Both the position numbers and the translations under genes were made by a program. Of a stretch of DNA of 64,000 bases, positions 60,464 to 64,000 are shown in pieces. Each line of letters opens with the position of its first letter. Within the stretch, counting starts at the first letter, position 1. The notes under the pieces were generated by a model that was given only the letters and a program-made list of their open reading frames with translations, ran no database searches and was not told the DNA's origin. The DNA is from Oscillospiraceae bacterium (GTDB lineage: Bacteria > Bacillota > Clostridia > Oscillospirales > Oscillospiraceae). The stretch is from NCBI GenBank assembly GCA_015067565.1, contig SVMF01000016.1, forward strand, positions 1 to 64,000, given 5' to 3'.

Positions 60464-60664
60464 TACATTTGCCGAGCTGATCTTAGAGGCAAATTCCTGA
60501 TGTACATATATGGCATCACATTGTCTCAATTCTTTGCCGAAGGCGATATGGTAGAGTTAAATCCAGAAACGAAAGAGCTGTTTGACTATTGGCTCGGTCT
60601 CACTGCAAGTCAGAAATCTGCTGTGATTCAAATGCTCAAGGCTATGAGTCATGACAACCCGTAA
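60464..60664 (+). pseudogene. C-terminal remnant of an XRE/HTH regulator
   Basis: From the ATG at 60500 a 54-codon frame reads MYIYGITLSQFFAEGDMVEL, then LFDYWLGLTASQKSAVIQML and ends in HDNP. This resembles the tail of clostridial XRE-family repressors after their 'ICRALGITLSQFF' helix; upstream in-frame residues ICRA appear before the ATG. The DNA-binding half is missing and there is no ribosome site, so it is probably a decayed fragment. The family call rests on pattern similarity only. Confidence 0.5.
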
Positions 60665-60673
60665 TCACACACG

Positions 60674-60723
60674 AAAAAACATATCCCCTTATCCGGAGCG
60701 ATCTGCACCGAATAAGGGGATAT
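60674..60723 (-). terminator. Intrinsic-terminator-like hairpin
   Basis: A 12-bp stem ATATCCCCTTAT/ATAAGGGGATAT is followed on the minus strand by GTTTTTTCG. It faces transcription coming from the lectin-like gene. Confidence 0.65.
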
Positions 60724-60745
60724 TCTGTGTTATATAATGTCTGCT

Positions 60746-60983
60746 GAATAAGTCGCTACTGCGGCTTATTCGCACAGCGTTGCTGTGCAATCGTGCAAAA
60801 ACGGCTCTTTTTAACCGTTTTTGCACGATTCAGACATGTAAACAATGCGTATTTTCGCACGAGCATCGCAACGCTCGTGCGAAATGTGCAAGGTTTTTAG
60901 CGGTTTTACCGCCAAAACCTTGCACTTGAACAACGCAAAACAGCCCTGAAAGCCTTGGCTTGCAAGGGCTTTCGCGTTGTTCA
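60746..60983. repeat. Multi-hairpin intergenic repeat (family 2), full copy
   Basis: Six consecutive stem-loops in 238 bp. (1) GAATAAGTCGC/GCGGCTTATTC. (2) GCACAGC/GCTGTGC. (3) ATCGTGCAAAAACGG/CCGTTTTTGCACGAT, interrupted only by the loop region. (4) TTTCGCACGAGC/GCTCGTGCGAAA. (5) GTGCAAGGTTTT/AAAACCTTGCAC. (6) TGAACAACGC/GCGTTGTTCA with an inner hairpin. The last 42 bp recur at 9-50. No coding potential. Confidence 0.8.
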
Positions 60984-61011
60984 TTACGCATTATATATTC
61001 AGTCTGCAAAC

Positions 61012-61053
61012 AAACAATCCCCTCGAAGGTACGGACCTTCGAAGGGATTGTTT
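61012..61053 (-). terminator. Hairpin downstream of the lectin-like gene
   Basis: A long stem AAACAATCCC-CTCGAAGGT with ACCTTCGA-AGGGATTGTTT and loop ACGG; on the minus strand the 3' arm ends in a TTGTTTG tract. Confidence 0.6.
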
Positions 61054-61085
61054 GACTTTGTATGTTCGAGATATTGCGGTTCCGT

Positions 61086-61114
61086 AAAGTGACGGGCAAA
61101 ATGCCCGTCACTTT
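61086..61114 (-). terminator. Hairpin directly after the lectin-like gene
   Basis: A perfect 12-bp stem AAAGTGACGGGC/GCCCGTCACTTT with loop AAAAT, about 15 bp past the stop. No U-tract follows, so it may be an RNA-stabilising stem rather than a terminator. Confidence 0.55.
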
Positions 61115-61128
61115 TGGAAAATCATTGG

Positions 61129-64000
61129 TTACTGACCAATTGAGGTAAGATAGGCTGCTACGCTGTCACCGTAGGTGAGCATTGCATTGACCAGATCGAT
61201 CTGGCCTGCGTCGGTGCTCGTTGCACGAGTCTTTGCAACATAGCTCTCAACGCTCCAGGTGACGGTATCGGTGATCGCAGTATCGCCGTCGTACAGAGTG
61301 ACGGTGATGAGTCTTCTCATCTGCTTTGCGCCAACATCGTCAAAGTCTGCTGCAACCATGACGGGGTTGAGGTTGTAAGCCGGCAGCTCCTTGATAACAG
61401 TGCCATCAAGTGCGTCCTTGACAATGAACTTCATGTTTGCAAGGTTTGCGCCCGGCTTCAGGTGCGACAGCGTCAGGGTGACTCTTGCCTTCAGAACGAC
61501 GCTGGTGTTCAGCGTGCCGAGGTCGCCCTCTGCCTTGGAGTTGTCAACTGCTTCCGGAGTCTCCATGGTAGCATAAGCCATGTGAGCTTCGGTCAGGTCA
61601 GCGTCAACCAGGTTCTCAGTGTCGTACTGGAAGTAGGTCTGAGCCACTGCGCCATAACGGAGCATATCGACATACATCGTCTTCTTCTCCGGAGTCGAGG
61701 TTGCAAGGTCCAGACCTCTGAGCAGATAATCCTTAACAGAGTCGGTCTGCGTCGGGCCGTAGAAGATGTTGCCCTCTGCGTCCACGCAGTACAGCGTTGC
61801 TCTGATCTCATCGCCCATTTCCTTTGCGGTCAGGCCGGTGAAGCTTGCATTGTGCAGGAACGGATTTGTTGCATTGGGCATCGGGGTCAAAGCCGTCTGT
61901 CCTTCGCCGTAGCCGAAGGTCACGGTCTTGGTCTCTGCGCCGACCATATCCTTCTCAACGACAAGGTAGAAGCTCTCGTACTCGCCAACGAGTGCGTTGG
62001 GAACGGTGAAGGCTACGCTCATTTCCGAACCGACAACGATGCTCATGCTGGGCATTAAGGTCTCGACGAATTCCACGGTAGGTTCGCTGGACTCGATTGC
62101 GCCGCAGATGCACTCGCCATCAACGAACAAATGTTCTTCCATGATTTCTTCCAAACCACAATTAGCAGAGCAGCTATAAGTATGTGTGCCATGACCAATA
62201 TCGGAATAGACCATGGTGTGACCAAGTGCCTCAACGATGTCACCAATATCTGTTGCTCCACATCCATTGGCGCATCTGTATTCGGTATAACCAGCTTCCG
62301 TACAGGTAGGAGCAATGACTGCTCCGGCGATCATGTTATGTCCGATGGCCGGTACAATATTCTCGATATCAGTTGCACCGCAAACAACGCAGAGATATTC
62401 GGTGTAGCCATCCTCTGTGCAAGTGGGTGCATGAACTACTCCGTCAACCAGAGTGTGCTCTAATGCGGGAGTCATCAGTTCTTCGTCTGTCAAAGCGGTA
62501 AGCAATGCTTCTTCTGCGTAGCAGGTACCGTAATTGGGACAAGTCTTATCATCACAGTACCAGTGAGCTTTAATGCCGCCTTCTGCACAGGATGCAGGCT
62601 GCTCCTCAAAATATCTGGGCGTATGGACGTGCGGGCCTGCAACAGGGATCAGCGCAATATCCTTAATCTGACCGCTCTTGTACCACGCAGCATAAGTATT
62701 ATCAACAGTTGCGTTCAAAGAGAGATATCTCTCGGCATCTGCTGCGGTAAAATGAATATTATAAAGGCCGTCTTCTAACTCATCGATCGTCAAATTCAGT
62801 GCTTTATCACGCGTAACAAACATACCGCTGTTTCCGGATGTCCATCCCAGGTACTTTGCCTCATCCGCAATGACGTCAGCATAGATACGATAGGTGCCGT
62901 CTGTGTTCTTTTCGATCACAAACACCTTATCGGAAGCGGGCGTTTCGATCCAAATAGGCAGCTCGCTCACACCGGAATCCTCAATGTCGTAGCGAGTTCC
63001 GTCAAGGATGCCCTTGATATACTGATAGTTGCTCTCTTTTTTACGCATACCGGCAATGTAATAGCGTCCGGAATAGTTGTACTCCGAGGGGGCTCTGCCG
63101 CCGCAATCCGCACAGACTCCGTCAACATAGGCATGATTGTGTGCGATGTTCCACTTCTGTGCATTGCTGCCGGAGTAACTTCTTAACTCAATTGCGCTGC
63201 CATTTGTTACATCTGTGATGCTCATTGCCTTGCCGCCATTGCGTGCAAAGGCGGAATAGCTGCCGTCCATGTTCTTAACGATCAACCATTTTTGGCCATC
63301 GTCACTTGTCTTTGATTGCTGTGTGATGGTTGTATTTTCAACACCTTCGGCAGCATCAAGATACTTATCGGAATGTTTGGCCTGAATGGAATAGTAACCT
63401 TGGCCAAGCGATGCAATATAATACTTTTGATGATCCGCCTCAGACTGCTCATTCAGAACAAGCGTTGTGCCATCTTCCAAGGCGGCATCGGAGACAGTTG
63501 CTTGGAAAGTGTTATCCGCTACGCTGTTAAACTGATAGACACCGTCTTCCAAAGTGTTATTGCTCAAATGCAGGAGCCACTTCTGGTCGGCACTACCATC
63601 ATAAGGCATACAGTAAACATTTCCACCGTCATCCAAAGAATAGAGTGTGAGGTACAGATTGTTGCAAGCCGAAACGAAAGAATACGTACCGTCACTATTG
63701 GAAATAATGCTCCACTTTTGGTTGGTTCCGGTTGAACCCCACTGCTGAATGTTCGCGCCGGGGGCTGTTTCGCCACCTTCCACATCCAACTGTTTGCCGG
63801 AAGCAGCATTGGTGATAACATAGTATCCGTCTGTCAGTTCGAGAAAGCTGAACTGCTGAGAAGGTCTGGTATTTGCTTCCTCCAGGACCACGTTCGCACC
63901 GTTTTGGGAGCTACCATTCTCGATTGCAACGCGGTAATTGGGATCAGCAGCATTGGCAATGTAGGAGCCGCTGTTTTCAATATCACCTTGTAGTGACAGA
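61129..64000 (-). CDS. Secreted ricin-type lectin-like surface protein (5' end outside window)
   Basis: The frame stays open to the right edge, so at least 956 residues are visible and the N-terminus is missing. Visible order: ricin-B-like beta-trefoil repeats (GYYVITNAASGKQLDVEGGE, NIQQWGSTGTNQKWSI, and again GYYSIQAKHSDKYLDAAEG with DDGQKWLIV). Next a beta-rich region; then Cys-rich repeats with APTCTEAGYTEY and CGATDI units; then a ~310-residue C-terminal module almost identical to that of the 2,535-aa protein at 3568. Ricin-type domains bind glycans. No anchor motif is seen. It is probably a carbohydrate-binding surface or secreted enzyme whose catalytic part lies beyond the window. Confidence 0.85.
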   Translation of the reverse strand, partial: LSLQGDIENSGSYIANAADPNYRVAIENGSSQNGANVVLEEANTRPSQQFSFLELTDGYYVITNAASGKQLDVEGGETAPGANIQQWGSTGTNQKWSIISNSDGTYSFVSACNNLYLTLYSLDDGGNVYCMPYDGSADQKWLLHLSNNTLEDGVYQFNSVADNTFQATVSDAALEDGTTLVLNEQSEADHQKYYIASLGQGYYSIQAKHSDKYLDAAEGVENTTITQQSKTSDDGQKWLIVKNMDGSYSAFARNGGKAMSITDVTNGSAIELRSYSGSNAQKWNIAHNHAYVDGVCADCGGRAPSEYNYSGRYYIAGMRKKESNYQYIKGILDGTRYDIEDSGVSELPIWIETPASDKVFVIEKNTDGTYRIYADVIADEAKYLGWTSGNSGMFVTRDKALNLTIDELEDGLYNIHFTAADAERYLSLNATVDNTYAAWYKSGQIKDIALIPVAGPHVHTPRYFEEQPASCAEGGIKAHWYCDDKTCPNYGTCYAEEALLTALTDEELMTPALEHTLVDGVVHAPTCTEDGYTEYLCVVCGATDIENIVPAIGHNMIAGAVIAPTCTEAGYTEYRCANGCGATDIGDIVEALGHTMVYSDIGHGTHTYSCSANCGLEEIMEEHLFVDGECICGAIESSEPTVEFVETLMPSMSIVVGSEMSVAFTVPNALVGEYESFYLVVEKDMVGAETKTVTFGYGEGQTALTPMPNATNPFLHNASFTGLTAKEMGDEIRATLYCVDAEGNIFYGPTQTDSVKDYLLRGLDLATSTPEKKTMYVDMLRYGAVAQTYFQYDTENLVDADLTEAHMAYATMETPEAVDNSKAEGDLGTLNTSVVLKARVTLTLSHLKPGANLANMKFIVKDALDGTVIKELPAYNLNPVMVAADFDDVGAKQMRRLITVTLYDGDTAITDTVTWSVESYVAKTRATSTDAGQIDLVNAMLTYGDSVAAYLTSIGQ

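Overview
The window looks like a chromosomal segment of a Gram-positive gut Clostridia member, most likely Oscillospiraceae/Ruminococcaceae-like. The reasons are a moderately GC-rich sequence, strong AGGAGG-type ribosome binding sites, sigma-A promoters with 17-bp spacers, S-layer-homology (SLH) proteins, and secreted proteins carrying Cys-rich 'PTCTxxG' repeats. There is also a SpoIIQ-like sporulation peptidase behind a textbook forespore (sigma-F) promoter. No plasmid, phage or transposase gene is visible. The genus cannot be fixed from the sequence alone.

Layout. 0-3.2 kb: zinc-ribbon membrane protein, E2-like acyltransferase-fold protein, HD hydrolase. 3.5-15.3 kb: cell-surface block with a 2,535-aa secreted GHL10-type glycosidase-like protein, a pseudomurein-binding-repeat/transglutaminase protein, a lipoprotein and an Ig/SLH protein. 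15.4-19.2 kb: amino-sugar salvage (nahK-like kinase, ROK kinase, nagA). 19.3-22.5 kb: MATE and ABC exporters. 23.2-28.9 kb: small membrane protein, spoIIQ-like gene, YfhO-family protein, HicB/DinB-like protein. 28.9-32.5 kb: heterodimeric ABC exporter. 32.7-38.7 kb: pnp, rpsO, MGMT, small exporter, tex. 39-43.5 kb: a second zinc-ribbon protein, then a selenium/sulfur cluster (yedE, yedF/tusA, DUF3343) divergent from a cysteine-desulfurase-like gene and an SDR. 43.6-51.8 kb: SLH metallophosphoesterase, DUF1846, gate-domain transporter, rqcH, mini-RNase III and ROK glucokinase, mostly one minus-strand run. 52-55.2 kb: pgi, a P-loop protein, and a radical SAM/SPASM plus PqqD pair. 55.8-60.1 kb: nucleoside salvage (tdk, deoD, deoB, cdd, BMP/PnrA lipoprotein). 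Then tRNA-Leu(UAA), a regulator fragment, and a second large lectin-like surface protein cut by the window edge.

The most unusual signal is non-coding. A 254-255 bp multi-hairpin element occurs in four complete copies plus one truncated copy. Each complete copy sits exactly between two copies of the local gene's terminator hairpin. The hairpins differ completely from locus to locus, while the inserted element stays the same. Arms of the element's terminal hairpin show compensatory base changes between copies. The element therefore seems to recognise intrinsic terminators and to duplicate, or be bracketed by, the whole stem-loop. Other structured intergenic DNA includes a second multi-hairpin family (60.7-61.0 kb and the first 50 bp), a 253-bp inverted repeat between rpsO and pnp, and two palindromes sharing a CCCTGCAAAAT core.
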